Part shown: piece after piece, positions 33,039-41,820 of the stretch
How the letters are laid out: the number at the start of each line of letters is the position of its first letter
How positions within the stretch are numbered: position 1 is the first letter of the stretch
NCBI RefSeq assembly: GCF_042665195.1
Contig: NZ_JBHTBW010000003.1
Span: 1 to 64,000, forward strand
Length of the DNA: 64,000 nucleotides
Direction of reading: 5' to 3'
Source: Laceyella putida
GTDB taxonomy: Bacteria; Bacillota; Bacilli; Thermoactinomycetales; Thermoactinomycetaceae
Made by a program: the position numbers and the translations under genes
Notes under the pieces: model-generated
The model's input: the letters and a program-made list of their open reading frames with translations, nothing else
What the model was told of the DNA's origin: nothing
Database searches by the model: none

Positions 33039-33440
33039 AAGTGTTGAATCGTGATGGTTCATGCACAAGTGAGACATGAAGTCACTTGAGCCGTTGCTTT
33101 TTTAATTTCGGGTTAAACCTGCCGATCCACGGGCAGGTTCCTGGATGAGAACTGGCTGTCTAAAGCACCAATAACGGATCCGATAGTCATTATATCACCT
33201 GAACCGCTAGGAAAAGCGGTTTTTTTATTGTCAAGTGGATGGGGACGATCGTGTGAAGGTTCGATATCCAATTTTCATGTCCATGTGCACGCTCCTGCAT
33301 AACGGGCGGAGGGATACAAATATGGTGCCCAGTATGCGGTGAGCGGGCAAAGACATGGTAATTCTTATTGTGTTTCATAAGATCTAGGCACGATTCCCTT
33401 GCCCATCACATAACATAGGGATGACGAGAGGTGAGGGATA
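33039..33440. other. Gap with hairpins, right end of island
   Basis: It holds AAGTGA...TCACTT (33066) with a T-rich stretch further on, AACCTGCC...GGGCAGGTT (33116-33141), and a terminator at 33202-33228. No ORF with a start site was found. Confidence 0.45.
33202..33228 (+). terminator. Rho-independent terminator
   Basis: AACCGCT pairs with AGCGGTT around AGGAAA and is followed by TTTTTT. Confidence 0.75.
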
Positions 33441-34547
33441 GTGTCAGTAAACGAATGGACGACGGTTTTGGCTGAGTGGACCGGCGAGGAAAGGTTGCTT
33501 GAATTGTTGGCGCATCATTACGGCTTGGAAGTGACACAGGCCCAACCCATGGGGGGAGTATTGAAGCTGCACACCGATCAAGGCGCTTATGTGCTGAAGC
33601 GGGTTCGCATGAAGGACCAAGACCGATGGAAACTGCTTGATGAGGTGGCGACATATCTGACGGATGCAAAAAAGTCCGTGCGAATTCTTGCCACACCCGT
33701 TAAAACCAACAAAGGGCAATTGGTTATTGATGGCTATCGGTTTCGTTACGTCTTGCTTCCATGGATTGAGGCCGCTCCCGTTCAATTGAACGGCAAAGAA
33801 GACTGGATCAAAGTGGCCCGGCATTTGGCCGAAATGCACCAGTCATCCAAAAATTTCGCTCCGGGCGACAACTATCGGGAATATGAATGGATAGGCCATT
33901 GGCAAGAGCGGTGGCAGAGGGATCTGCAACATCTGAACATCTTTCAGACGGCGGCCAAATGGACAGTGCAACCCAATGAATTGGATCATATATGGCTTGA
34001 CATTTCGCGCTTTACGATCGGAATGATGGAAAACCTGCTGGAGTACTACCAAAAGATCGGCGGCGACAAGTTGGCGACCGAATCCAGTACGTTTGGGAAA
34101 ATACGCCATGGAAGGTTGCGGCAACCCAATATATTGAAAGGGTCCGATGGCACGTTGCATTTGGTCGATTGGAACGAATTGGCGTTGGATGTCCGGGCGG
34201 CCGATGTGGCCCAGCTCCTCCTTTATGCTTACGGTCGAACGGGAAGCCCGGAGATATTGGAGGCCATTTTGGAAGGATATCAAACCAAGGGCAAATGTTC
34301 GCAAGAAGAATTCGCTTTAATCTATGCGCGGCTCCTATTTCCCGAGAAATTAATTCGTCTGTTGGAGAATACTTATCTTAATCAGGGACTCTCATTGGAC
34401 GAAGCAGTGAAACGAGTCCGGCCACTGTTGAAGATAGAAGAGAAGAAAATAGGTCTTTTGCAGACATATCATTCCATCTTAAAACAAAAAATGAATGTTT
34501 CTATCCCACAGTTAGATTGGATAAGAAATGAAATCCAACCCAGTTAA
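33441..34547 (+). CDS. yutH: YutH/CotS-like spore coat-associated kinase-fold protein
   Basis: Protein of 368 residues with a bacterial protein-kinase-like (APH/CotS) fold: GGVLKLHTDQGAYVLKRVRM at the front, RHLAEMHQSSKNF in the middle and GTLHLVDWNELALDVRAADVAQLL near 240-265, where the metal-binding Asp of the kinase fold sits. YutH and CotS are spore-coat proteins of this fold. The start is GTG, with GTGAGGGATA upstream. In B. subtilis yutH lies next to yutG; here the two are separated by the AT-rich island. Its end overlaps a terminator. Confidence 0.85.
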   Translation: MSVNEWTTVLAEWTGEERLLELLAHHYGLEVTQAQPMGGVLKLHTDQGAYVLKRVRMKDQDRWKLLDEVATYLTDAKKSVRILATPVKTNKGQLVIDGYRFRYVLLPWIEAAPVQLNGKEDWIKVARHLAEMHQSSKNFAPGDNYREYEWIGHWQERWQRDLQHLNIFQTAAKWTVQPNELDHIWLDISRFTIGMMENLLEYYQKIGGDKLATESSTFGKIRHGRLRQPNILKGSDGTLHLVDWNELALDVRAADVAQLLLYAYGRTGSPEILEAILEGYQTKGKCSQEEFALIYARLLFPEKLIRLLENTYLNQGLSLDEAVKRVRPLLKIEEKKIGLLQTYHSILKQKMNVSIPQLDWIRNEIQPS

Positions 34548-34566
34548 ATGGGTTGTTTTCTTTTTA
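34537..34566 (+). terminator. Terminator overlapping the yutH stop
   Basis: AACCCA pairs with TGGGTT around GTTAAA; the stop codon TAA lies in the loop. It is followed by GTTTTCTTTTT. Confidence 0.75.
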
Positions 34567-34624
34567 GTATTAAATTTCTATAATAAAGAGTATTAAGATA
34601 TTAAGGACAAAGGAGAAATTGGTT

Positions 34625-34999
34625 GTGCGGATTTTTCGATTTAATACCCATTTAGCCAAGCGAATTGATAAATTTGATAGCCAAAATGCGTTTGTCTGTC
34701 CCGTTTTGCGCACCAATGGCTTTGTTCAGGTAGGGTGTTTTTTTGTGCAACCGGAAGGTCGGATTGGTATGCATCCGGCAGTTACAAACCAATTGTTAAT
34801 GGTTGTGCAGGGAAAAGGATGGGTGCGAAGCAACACTTCCGCTCCCGTTTTTGTGGAGATGGGAGATGCGATATACTGGGAAGAAGGTGAATGGCATGAA
34901 GCCGGGTCGGATGACGGGATGATGGCCTTTGTGTGGGAAGGGAAAACGTTAAATCCAGGCCAATTTATGCTGACACAAACAAGTGAGACGCTGACATGA
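34625..34999 (+). CDS. Cupin-domain protein
   Basis: Protein of 124 residues with the two cupin motifs: GMHPAVTNQLLMVVQGKGWVRS, and GDAIYWEEGEWHEAG with the metal-type His. One histidine and the glutamines at the first motif differ from the canonical set, so metal binding may be altered. Such proteins often sense or protect small molecules. GTG at 34625 has AAGGAG 9 bases upstream; the in-frame TTG at 34619 is too close to that site. It stands alone, with a terminator at 35047. Confidence 0.8.
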   Translation: MRIFRFNTHLAKRIDKFDSQNAFVCPVLRTNGFVQVGCFFVQPEGRIGMHPAVTNQLLMVVQGKGWVRSNTSAPVFVEMGDAIYWEEGEWHEAGSDDGMMAFVWEGKTLNPGQFMLTQTSETLT

Positions 35000-35046
35000 A
35001 CAATTGATATTAGATTGAACTCATTTGACTTATTCATCCGCAACGT

Positions 35047-35077
35047 AAAGTCGGTGTGGCAACCATGCCGACTTTTT
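35047..35077 (+). terminator. Terminator after cupin gene
   Basis: AAAGTCGG pairs with CCGACTTT around a 13-base loop and is followed by TT. Confidence 0.75.
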
Positions 35078-35356
35078 GGTGTGGGTTATGTGTCAACGTT
35101 GTAATAATTAATGGATGATTTATTTGTTTATCAGATGATTTTATACAAAATATGAATATACTACCTATTGGGTTGTCATGGATAAGAGGTCGATTTGTCA
35201 TTGCCAAAACAAACGGCTCATTTTCAAATAAAAGAACACACCTATTATGATACATAATGATTCTGAAAAATAATTATTGTATTAAAACGAAAAAGGATCC
35301 ATCCGTGCAATGTTTTGTTTATCATAAGGGCAATTTGACAGAATACGCGTTTGTTT

Positions 35357-35386
35357 TTGTCAATTATAACCAAAACGTGTTAGTAT
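35357..35386 (+). promoter_or_regulatory. SigA-type promoter of the DUF1450 gene
   Basis: TTGTCA and TAGTAT are separated by 18 bases. The expected start of transcription is about 25-30 bases before the gene. Confidence 0.55.
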
Positions 35387-35419
35387 GAAAGTATCTAACT
35401 TGGGAAAAGAGAGATGTTG

Positions 35420-35665
35420 ATGATGAAAATGGTGACAGTCGAATTTTGCATGGCCAACTTAATCAGTGGGTCCCTCTCCGCTTACTATCGATTGAAAGGC
35501 CATCAACATCCCAATATAAAAGTGCGAGCGGAATCATGTTTAGGATATTGTGGCCGATGCACGCAATCTTTCTTTGCGTTCGTAAACAACGAATTGGTAG
35601 AGGCCAAAACCCCAGAAGACTTATATGAAAAAATAGTGATATGCGTTTCCGATCACCTGACGTAA
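35420..35665 (+). CDS. DUF1450-family protein, YuzB paralogue
   Basis: Protein of 81 residues with the DUF1450 pattern: VEFCMANL near the front and CLGYCGRCTQSFFAFVNN in the middle. It is related to the YuzB gene at 52538, which reads VEFCINNL and CLGNCGICAQGPYAMVNG. The four cysteines suggest a metal or redox site. ATG at 35420 is chosen; the AAAGAGAG upstream is a weak site, and ATG at 35414 and 35423 are also in frame. It overlaps the next, convergent gene by 13 bases. Confidence 0.8.
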   Translation: MMKMVTVEFCMANLISGSLSAYYRLKGHQHPNIKVRAESCLGYCGRCTQSFFAFVNNELVEAKTPEDLYEKIVICVSDHLT

Positions 35666-36024
35666 AGCAACACCAGGGAGAGCAAAATAAAAAAGAGTCC
35701 GACCATCAGGCTGGATGTGATCAGTAGCGGAAGCCATGCATTGGTTTGGCTTTGATCCGCTAGCCTTTCCTGTTCGTGGTTGGCCCATGCCGCGCCGGGT
35801 GAAAAGAGCCATTGATTGAAATTTTTAAAACTGCTGGCAAATAAATGGAAAAATCCCCCGCGAATGACAAAGAGCGCAGCTGAAACGACAAGCCAGCCGA
35901 TGCCCAATATGAAGGCGTGATCGATCCACGAGAGAAGTTGCGCTTGTGCACTTGCGCTCAATATGCCCAAGCCCAAGATGATCCCGATGGAAGTGAGAAT
36001 AAATGGATTTTTTGCTCGCGACAT
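35653..36024 (-). CDS. DUF3899-like membrane protein
   Basis: Protein of 123 residues with three membrane helices (about 10-30, 37-56 and 97-120) and the segment RGGFFHLFASSFKNFNQW between helices two and three, typical of the DUF3899 family of Bacillales. Function unknown. GGAGGAGAATC stands before the ATG. It is transcribed toward the DUF1450 gene, and the two 3' ends overlap, so transcripts may interfere. Confidence 0.75.
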   Translation of the reverse strand: MSRAKNPFILTSIGIILGLGILSASAQAQLLSWIDHAFILGIGWLVVSAALFVIRGGFFHLFASSFKNFNQWLFSPGAAWANHEQERLADQSQTNAWLPLLITSSLMVGLFFILLSLVLLYVR

Positions 36025-36219
36025 GATTCTCCTCCAACTCTGATGAGTATGAATGAACTGTGAAACATATGCCCTTCAACATTTATTATTAAAATATAAC
36101 CTTTCCTATTGCAAGTAATTCATTTATAATGTACAAGTCAAAAGCTCAATATTCTATCATTTAACGTAATAATCTGAAAAGAGTGTATCCAGCAATCTTT
36201 ATAAAGGGGGGCTTAGCCG

Positions 36220-37860
36220 ATGAGCAACAAATGGAATGGGATTGTAGGGATGATCCTTTCCGCCGGTTTGATCCTTGGCGGTTGTGGCTTCAGTGGAAGC
36301 CAGCAAGAAGGCTCATCGCTTAGTGAAGATCAGACGTTGCGTTTGAGTGAAACCGGTGAGCTGTCAACACTGGATAGCGCGAAAGCGAAAGATGTTCCGA
36401 GCATGAACGTTTTAAACAATGTCCAAGAAGGGCTTATGCGCATGGGTAAAGAGAAAAAGCCGGAAGAGGGAATTGCCAGCAATTACGACATCAGCGAAGA
36501 CAAAAAGGTTTACACTTTTTACCTTCGTGAAGACGCGAAGTGGAGCGATGGCAAACCCGTGACCGCTTTTGACTTTGAATATGGATGGAAACGGGTATTG
36601 GATCCGAAAACCAAGTCGGAATATGCCTATATCCTTTATCCCATAAAAAACGCCGCGCGCTTCAATGGGGGCCAAGCCAGCGCAAATGAAGTGGGTGTCA
36701 AAGCAAAAGATGAGCATACCTTGGTCGTCACTTTGGAAAAGCCCACGCTCAGCTTTATTAATATGACAACACATGCAACCTACCTGCCACAGCGCAAAGA
36801 CATCGTTGAAAAGTATAAAGAAAGTTATGGTCTCAGACCGGAAAACACCGTATTCAACGGACCGTTCATCGTGTCCAAGTGGAGTCCGCAAAAGATTGAG
36901 CTGGCCAAGAATGAAAGCTATTGGGACAAGAATGCCGTCAGCCTGACCAAAGTGGACATCAATATCATCAAAGACGTGGCGACGGGGATTAACCTGTATA
37001 ATTCGAACCAGCTGGATACCGCATTATTGAACCAAGCGTTTGTGGATGCTTTTAAACAGACGCCGGATTATTTGGAAGTCAAGCAGTCTTCGACGGCCTA
37101 TATTTTGTTAAACCAAAAACATCCGTTTTTCCAGAATGAGAATATCCGCAAAGCGATTACGCTTGCGCTTGACCGCGAGACCATCGCCGAAATCATGAAA
37201 GACGGTTCGGAGCCGGCTGGCGCCTTGGTTCCCCCTTCCCTGTCCGGTGAAGGGATCAATTCCTTCCGCATCAATGGAGAGATCATCAAACCGGATGTAA
37301 ACAAGGCAAGGGAGTATTTTGAAAAAGGTTTGCGGGAGTTGGGTCGCGCCACCCCTCCAACCAATATAGTCATGGTGTCTTATGATTCAACCGCAAAACG
37401 GGATGTGGCGGTCAATATCAAAGAACAGCTGAAGAAAAAATTGGATTGGGATATCAAGTTGGATGCGCCAAACTGGAAAGTTCATGTGGATCGGTTGAGC
37501 CGTGGTGATTATGACATGGGGATGCTCACATGGAATGCCGACTATGATGATCCGATCGGCCATTTTGAGATTTGGCAATCAAAAAATCCAATGAACTGGT
37601 CTGGATTTAAAAACGCAAAATACGATCAATTGGTAGAGCAAGCCAAAAAAACGACCGACTCCAAACAACAGTTTAAAATATTAACCCAAGCCGAAAAAAT
37701 TCTAACAGATGTAGAAGGTGAAGGCCAGGCTGGATTTGTTCCCCTCTTCTATGCTTCCAAAGCCTATGTTCAGAAAACCTATGTAAAAGATTTATATCGT
37801 CATGCCACAGGCTCGGAATATACATTGAAATGGGCGTATATTATTAAGGAGAAAAAGTAA
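36220..37860 (+). CDS. Oligopeptide-binding lipoprotein 1 (OppA/DppE-like)
   Basis: Protein of 546 residues. The lipobox LILGGC places the lipid-anchored Cys at about residue 22. The mature part is a cluster C peptide-binding protein: LSTLDSAKAKDVPS, AKWSDGKPVTAFDFEYGWKRVLDPKT and MGMLTWNADYDDP. It captures oligopeptides for import by the OppBCDF system downstream. The ribosome site is GGGGGG before ATG. It has its own terminator at 37888, so it is a separate transcript and a paralogue of the next gene. Confidence 0.92.
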   Translation: MSNKWNGIVGMILSAGLILGGCGFSGSQQEGSSLSEDQTLRLSETGELSTLDSAKAKDVPSMNVLNNVQEGLMRMGKEKKPEEGIASNYDISEDKKVYTFYLREDAKWSDGKPVTAFDFEYGWKRVLDPKTKSEYAYILYPIKNAARFNGGQASANEVGVKAKDEHTLVVTLEKPTLSFINMTTHATYLPQRKDIVEKYKESYGLRPENTVFNGPFIVSKWSPQKIELAKNESYWDKNAVSLTKVDINIIKDVATGINLYNSNQLDTALLNQAFVDAFKQTPDYLEVKQSSTAYILLNQKHPFFQNENIRKAITLALDRETIAEIMKDGSEPAGALVPPSLSGEGINSFRINGEIIKPDVNKAREYFEKGLRELGRATPPTNIVMVSYDSTAKRDVAVNIKEQLKKKLDWDIKLDAPNWKVHVDRLSRGDYDMGMLTWNADYDDPIGHFEIWQSKNPMNWSGFKNAKYDQLVEQAKKTTDSKQQFKILTQAEKILTDVEGEGQAGFVPLFYASKAYVQKTYVKDLYRHATGSEYTLKWAYIIKEKK

Positions 37861-38219
37861 AGCGCCCTTGATTCGCTTAGCATGACTAAAAAAATGGGTG
37901 GATTCTTATGAGTGAATCCACCTTTTTTATTTAACATGCTTCTATTTATTTTCCCGAAACATAGCTCTTTACAAATACGCGAATAATGAGTTAAATATAA
38001 TTATGTGGTGTATACGGAATTTAATATAGCAGATAAAATTGTTCGAAATTTAAGGGTACTTTCATTCTTGACAAATGTAAATGCAATCAAAAGTAATCCT
38101 TTATTATTGAATTGTGTTATCTCCCTTTTATTTTTTTCTTCTTTTTTCCAAATTTAGGGTTTACGACCAACAGGTCTAAACTATAGTTTTTTTTAATAAT
38201 AAAAAAAGGGGGCAATTAC
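37861..38219. other. Gap between the two oppA genes
   Basis: It contains the terminator at 37888-37928 and then an AT-rich leader for the opp operon. TTGACA at 38070 may be a -35 box, but no good -10 box is at the right distance. No ORF or known RNA motif was recognised. Confidence 0.45.
37888..37928 (+). terminator. Terminator after the first oppA
   Basis: GGTGGATTC pairs with GAATCCACC and is followed by TTTTTT. Confidence 0.85.
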
Positions 38220-39845
38220 ATGAGCAAAAGAATTAAGTTCTCGTCTGTTTTCGCCGTTTTGCTCGCGCTATCATTGGTATTATCTGCTTGTAACTTTGGA
38301 AGCAACAGCGGGTCAGATGACGGGCAAACCCTCAATTTGATCGAGCTTCAAGAGCCGCCAAGCTTGGATAGTGCCAAAGCGACTGACGCTGTATCCTTTA
38401 CGGTTTTAGATAACGTCATGGAAGGTTTATACCGAGCGGACGGTAAGGATCAGCCAGTATTGGCCATGGCGGCGGGGGAACCCAAAGTGAGCGAAGATCA
38501 AAAAACTTGGACTTTCACCCTGCGTGATGCGAAATGGAGTGACGGCAAGCCTGTTACCGCCAAAGATTTCGAATACGCCTGGAAACGTGTGCTCGATCCC
38601 AAAACGGCATCTGAATATGTGCAAATGATGTACGTTCTTGAAAACGGGGAAGAGTACAACAAAGGCCAAGCGAAGCCGGAAGATGTCGGGGTTAAGGCTG
38701 TTGACGACAAAACGTTGGAAGTGAAGCTGAAAGTAGCGATTCCATACTTCAAAGCTCTTTTAACCTTCCCAACTTTCTTGCCGCAACGTCAAGACATCGT
38801 TGAGAAGTTTGGCGACAAATACGCGCTGGAAGCGAAAAACATGGTATTCAACGGGGCGTTCGTACTGTCCGATTGGAAACATGAGAAAAGCTTCCAATAT
38901 AAGAAAAACGACCAGTATTGGGACAAAGGTAAAGTGAAATTGAGCACCGTCAATGTGAACATCGTAAAAGACAACGCCCAGGCGATCAACTTGTATGAAA
39001 CGGGCAAAACCGACTTCACCTTCTTGGGTGCTGAATTCTTAGACAAATACAAAAACAGCAAAGAGAAATTCGTTATTGAAGAATCGAGTGTTTGGTACCT
39101 GGAATTCAACCAAAGAGAGAAGGATTTCTTCAAAAACAGCAAAATCCGCAAAGCGTTCAGCTTGGCGGTGGACCGTCAAAAAATGATCGACAGCGTGCTG
39201 AAAAACGGATCCACCTTGCCGGAAGGATTTGTGCATTCCGCCATCTACGCGACACCAGACAAGAAGTACCGTGATATTGTGAAATATGAGTTCCCATTTG
39301 ATCCGGCACAAGCGAAACAACTCCTGGCCGAAGGTTTGAAAGAAATCGGCATGGATAAAGCACCGACGGTGGAGCTGCTCACAGATGACACCACCAGAGC
39401 GAAGCGTCAAGCCGAGTTCTTGAAAGAGCAGTTCCGCGTAAACCTGGGTGTGGATGTGCAAATTGCTTCCGTTACCTTTAAAGAGCGTCTGGAACGCGGC
39501 AAGAGCGGTAAGTTCGACATTGTGATGGGCGGTTGGAGCGCGGACTACAATGACCCGCTCACTTACTTGACCATCATGAAGTCGGATGAAAGCTACAACC
39601 GCGGTAAGTGGACTAACGAAGAGTTCGACAAGTTGGTGAGAGCCGCCACGGTCAATGAGAATTATGAAGAGCGTTTGGAGCAACTCAAGCAAGCCGAGAA
39701 AATCCTGATGGACGACACCGGTGTTGCCATGCTGTACTATCGAAACCAAATGGGCCTGAAGAAGGACTATGTGAAAAACTGGCCATGGCGCGTTATCGGT
39801 GCACAATACAGCCTCAAAGAAGTTTCCATTGAGGGCAAGAAATAA
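38220..39845 (+). CDS. oppA: Oligopeptide-binding lipoprotein 2 (OppA)
   Basis: Protein of 541 residues. The lipobox LSLVLSAC gives Cys near residue 22. It shares the family segments PPSLDSAKATDAVS, DAKWSDGKPVTAKDFEYAWKRVLDPKT and IVMGGWSADYNDP with the gene before it. It is the first gene of the opp operon (oppA-oppB-oppC-oppD-oppF). A strong stem-loop follows at 39870, which may give more oppA mRNA than transporter mRNA. Opp imports peptides for nutrition and for peptide signals (Phr-type) in sporulation. Confidence 0.94.
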   Translation: MSKRIKFSSVFAVLLALSLVLSACNFGSNSGSDDGQTLNLIELQEPPSLDSAKATDAVSFTVLDNVMEGLYRADGKDQPVLAMAAGEPKVSEDQKTWTFTLRDAKWSDGKPVTAKDFEYAWKRVLDPKTASEYVQMMYVLENGEEYNKGQAKPEDVGVKAVDDKTLEVKLKVAIPYFKALLTFPTFLPQRQDIVEKFGDKYALEAKNMVFNGAFVLSDWKHEKSFQYKKNDQYWDKGKVKLSTVNVNIVKDNAQAINLYETGKTDFTFLGAEFLDKYKNSKEKFVIEESSVWYLEFNQREKDFFKNSKIRKAFSLAVDRQKMIDSVLKNGSTLPEGFVHSAIYATPDKKYRDIVKYEFPFDPAQAKQLLAEGLKEIGMDKAPTVELLTDDTTRAKRQAEFLKEQFRVNLGVDVQIASVTFKERLERGKSGKFDIVMGGWSADYNDPLTYLTIMKSDESYNRGKWTNEEFDKLVRAATVNENYEERLEQLKQAEKILMDDTGVAMLYYRNQMGLKKDYVKNWPWRVIGAQYSLKEVSIEGKK

Positions 39846-39869
39846 TCTTTCTTTGAGTATCGAATGACC

Positions 39870-39901
39870 GAAGGTATATGTCCAATCGGACATATACCTT
39901 C
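39870..39901 (+). promoter_or_regulatory. Intercistronic stem-loop between oppA and oppB
   Basis: GAAGGTATATGTCC pairs perfectly with GGACATATACCTTC around AATC. No T run follows, so it is more likely an mRNA stabiliser or partial attenuator that makes the binding protein more abundant than the permease. Confidence 0.75.
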
Positions 39902-39942
39902 ATTCCATGATTACTAGTGAATGATGAAAGGATGTGAGTTGC

Positions 39943-40872
39943 GTGCTGAGGTATACGTTAAAGCGGTTGGGATATATGGTTCTGACGTTGTGGATCATCA
40001 TTACCGTAACCTTCTTTATCATGCATCTGTTACCAGGAACTCCACTGAAGAATGAAGAGAAGATCCCGCCTGAAATCAGGGAGCAGATCTTGGAAGAGTA
40101 CGGCCTGAAAGACCCACTTCCTGTACAATATGTCAAATTTTTGGGCAATCTCGTGCAGGGAGATCTGGGTAAATCGTTGACTCTTGACGGTCGTGAAGTG
40201 GTAGATTTCATTATTGAAGGGTTCCCGGTGTCTGCCTTTATCGGTTCCCAGGCGGTCATCTTCGGGACATTGATCGGTTTGTTGCTGGGAACAGTCGCCG
40301 GACTCAACCGGGGCAAAATCGTCGATAACTTCGCGATCATCGTCGCGGTTTTTGGCGTCTCTGTGCCCAGCTTTGTGATGGGGGGATTCCTGTCTTACTT
40401 TGTCGGGGTAAAGCTCCAGTGGTTGCCAACGGGTCTGTGGGAATCATATGAATCTTCCATTCTCCCTTCGTTAGCGCTTTCATTTGCGGTGATTGCACAG
40501 ATTTCGAGATACGTGCGCACGGAAATGGTGGAAGTGTTGGACCAAGATTACATGAAAACGGCGAAAGCCAAGGGATTAAACCGGTCGTCGATTGTTGTCC
40601 GCCATGCCTTGCGCAATGCGTTGATCCCTGCGGTGACGGTACTGGGACCGCTTGCCGTGAACATCATCACCGGTTCACTCGTCATTGAGCAGATCTTCGC
40701 TCTACCGGGTTTGGGCAAATTCTTCGTGCAATCGATTCAACAGAATGATTACACCATGATCATGGGTGTGACGATTTTCTACAGTGTGCTCATTATTTCC
40801 GTTATCTTCTTGGTCGACTTGTTGTATGGCTTGATAGATCCTCGGATTCGCATCTCAGGAGCAAAGGAGTGA
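39943..40872 (+). CDS. oppB: Oligopeptide ABC transporter permease OppB
   Basis: Protein of 309 residues with six helices. The N-terminal RLGYMVLTLWIIITVTFF and MHLLPGTP are typical of OppB/DppB. The EAA loop is YMKTAKAKGLNRSSIVVRHALRNALIP. GTG at 39943 is chosen because AAAGGAT lies 9 bases upstream; GTG at 39934 is in frame but too close. It forms the inner-membrane channel with OppC. The spacing to oppC is 7 bases. Confidence 0.94.
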   Translation: MLRYTLKRLGYMVLTLWIIITVTFFIMHLLPGTPLKNEEKIPPEIREQILEEYGLKDPLPVQYVKFLGNLVQGDLGKSLTLDGREVVDFIIEGFPVSAFIGSQAVIFGTLIGLLLGTVAGLNRGKIVDNFAIIVAVFGVSVPSFVMGGFLSYFVGVKLQWLPTGLWESYESSILPSLALSFAVIAQISRYVRTEMVEVLDQDYMKTAKAKGLNRSSIVVRHALRNALIPAVTVLGPLAVNIITGSLVIEQIFALPGLGKFFVQSIQQNDYTMIMGVTIFYSVLIISVIFLVDLLYGLIDPRIRISGAKE

Positions 40873-40879
40873 TTGGAAG

Positions 40880-41806
40880 ATGGACAAGGCAAAAAACTTA
40901 ACCCCTGATTTATTTAAACCAGCCCGAATCGAACGAACCGAAAAAGATGCGTTAACCCGCACACCGGTTGGCTTTTGGAAAGACGTGTGGGGCCGCTTCC
41001 GATCCAACCTAGGCGCCATGCTGGGCTTGGCCATGATTGTTGTCATTATGTTGCTGGCTGTGTTTGGCCCATTGGCCAACGGATACGACTGGGAAACGCA
41101 AAAACTTGAGATTCAAAACAGAGAGTCTTTTGGCGACCATTACTTTGGAACGGACCATTTTGGTCGCGACTTATGGCAACGCACTTGGTACGGGGCCAAG
41201 ATCTCCTTGACCATTGCTTTCTTGGCGGCATTTTTGGATGTGGTGATCGGGGTCACATTCGGAGGAATATCCGGTTACTTTGGTGGCCGTGTGGATATGG
41301 TTATGCAGCGGATTCTTGAAATCATGTACTCCATTCCGAACTTGATTGTCATCATTTTGATGCTATTGATCTTTGATCCCGGGATTGTGCCCGTGGCGGT
41401 GGCGATGGCGATCACAGGTTGGGTGCCCATGGCGCGCGTGGTGCGGGCGCAGGTCATGAAGCTGAAATCGCAAGAGTATGTGTTGGCGGCCCGCACCCTG
41501 GGAGCGAGTCACTCGCGTATCCTGTTGAAACACTTGATTCCGAACGTGATGGGTCCGATCATCATCGCGGTGACCTTTGCGATTCCATCCGCGATCTTTT
41601 TTGAAGCCTTCTTGGCTTTTATCGGATTGGGCATCCGCCCACCTGAAGCGAGTTTGGGTGTACTGATTAACGAAGCGTTTACCTATCTGCAGATTTTCCC
41701 ATATCAGTTGATCTATCCGTCGGTGGTTCTCTCCATCATCATTCTGTCGTTTAACTTGCTGGGAGATGGACTGAGAGACGCACTAGATCCAAGAATGCGG
41801 AAATAG
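40880..41806 (+). CDS. oppC: Oligopeptide ABC transporter permease OppC
   Basis: Protein of 308 residues with six helices and the OppC signature HYFGTDHFGRDLWQR in the first outside loop. The EAA loop is YVLAARTLGASHSRILLKHLIPNVMGP. It pairs with OppB. GGAGTGATTGGAAG precedes the ATG. The gap to oppD is 14 bases. Confidence 0.94.
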   Translation: MDKAKNLTPDLFKPARIERTEKDALTRTPVGFWKDVWGRFRSNLGAMLGLAMIVVIMLLAVFGPLANGYDWETQKLEIQNRESFGDHYFGTDHFGRDLWQRTWYGAKISLTIAFLAAFLDVVIGVTFGGISGYFGGRVDMVMQRILEIMYSIPNLIVIILMLLIFDPGIVPVAVAMAITGWVPMARVVRAQVMKLKSQEYVLAARTLGASHSRILLKHLIPNVMGPIIIAVTFAIPSAIFFEAFLAFIGLGIRPPEASLGVLINEAFTYLQIFPYQLIYPSVVLSIIILSFNLLGDGLRDALDPRMRK

Positions 41807-41820
41807 AGGGGGGAATCGAA

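Larger units (their letters stand above)
35000..35419. other. Gap with terminator and promoter of the DUF1450 gene
   Basis: A terminator lies at 35047-35077 and a promoter at 35357-35386. The AT-rich middle part (35080-35300) shows no gene. ATGATACATAATGATT (about 35250) is a weak half-match to Fur/PerR-type boxes and is not called. Confidence 0.45.
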
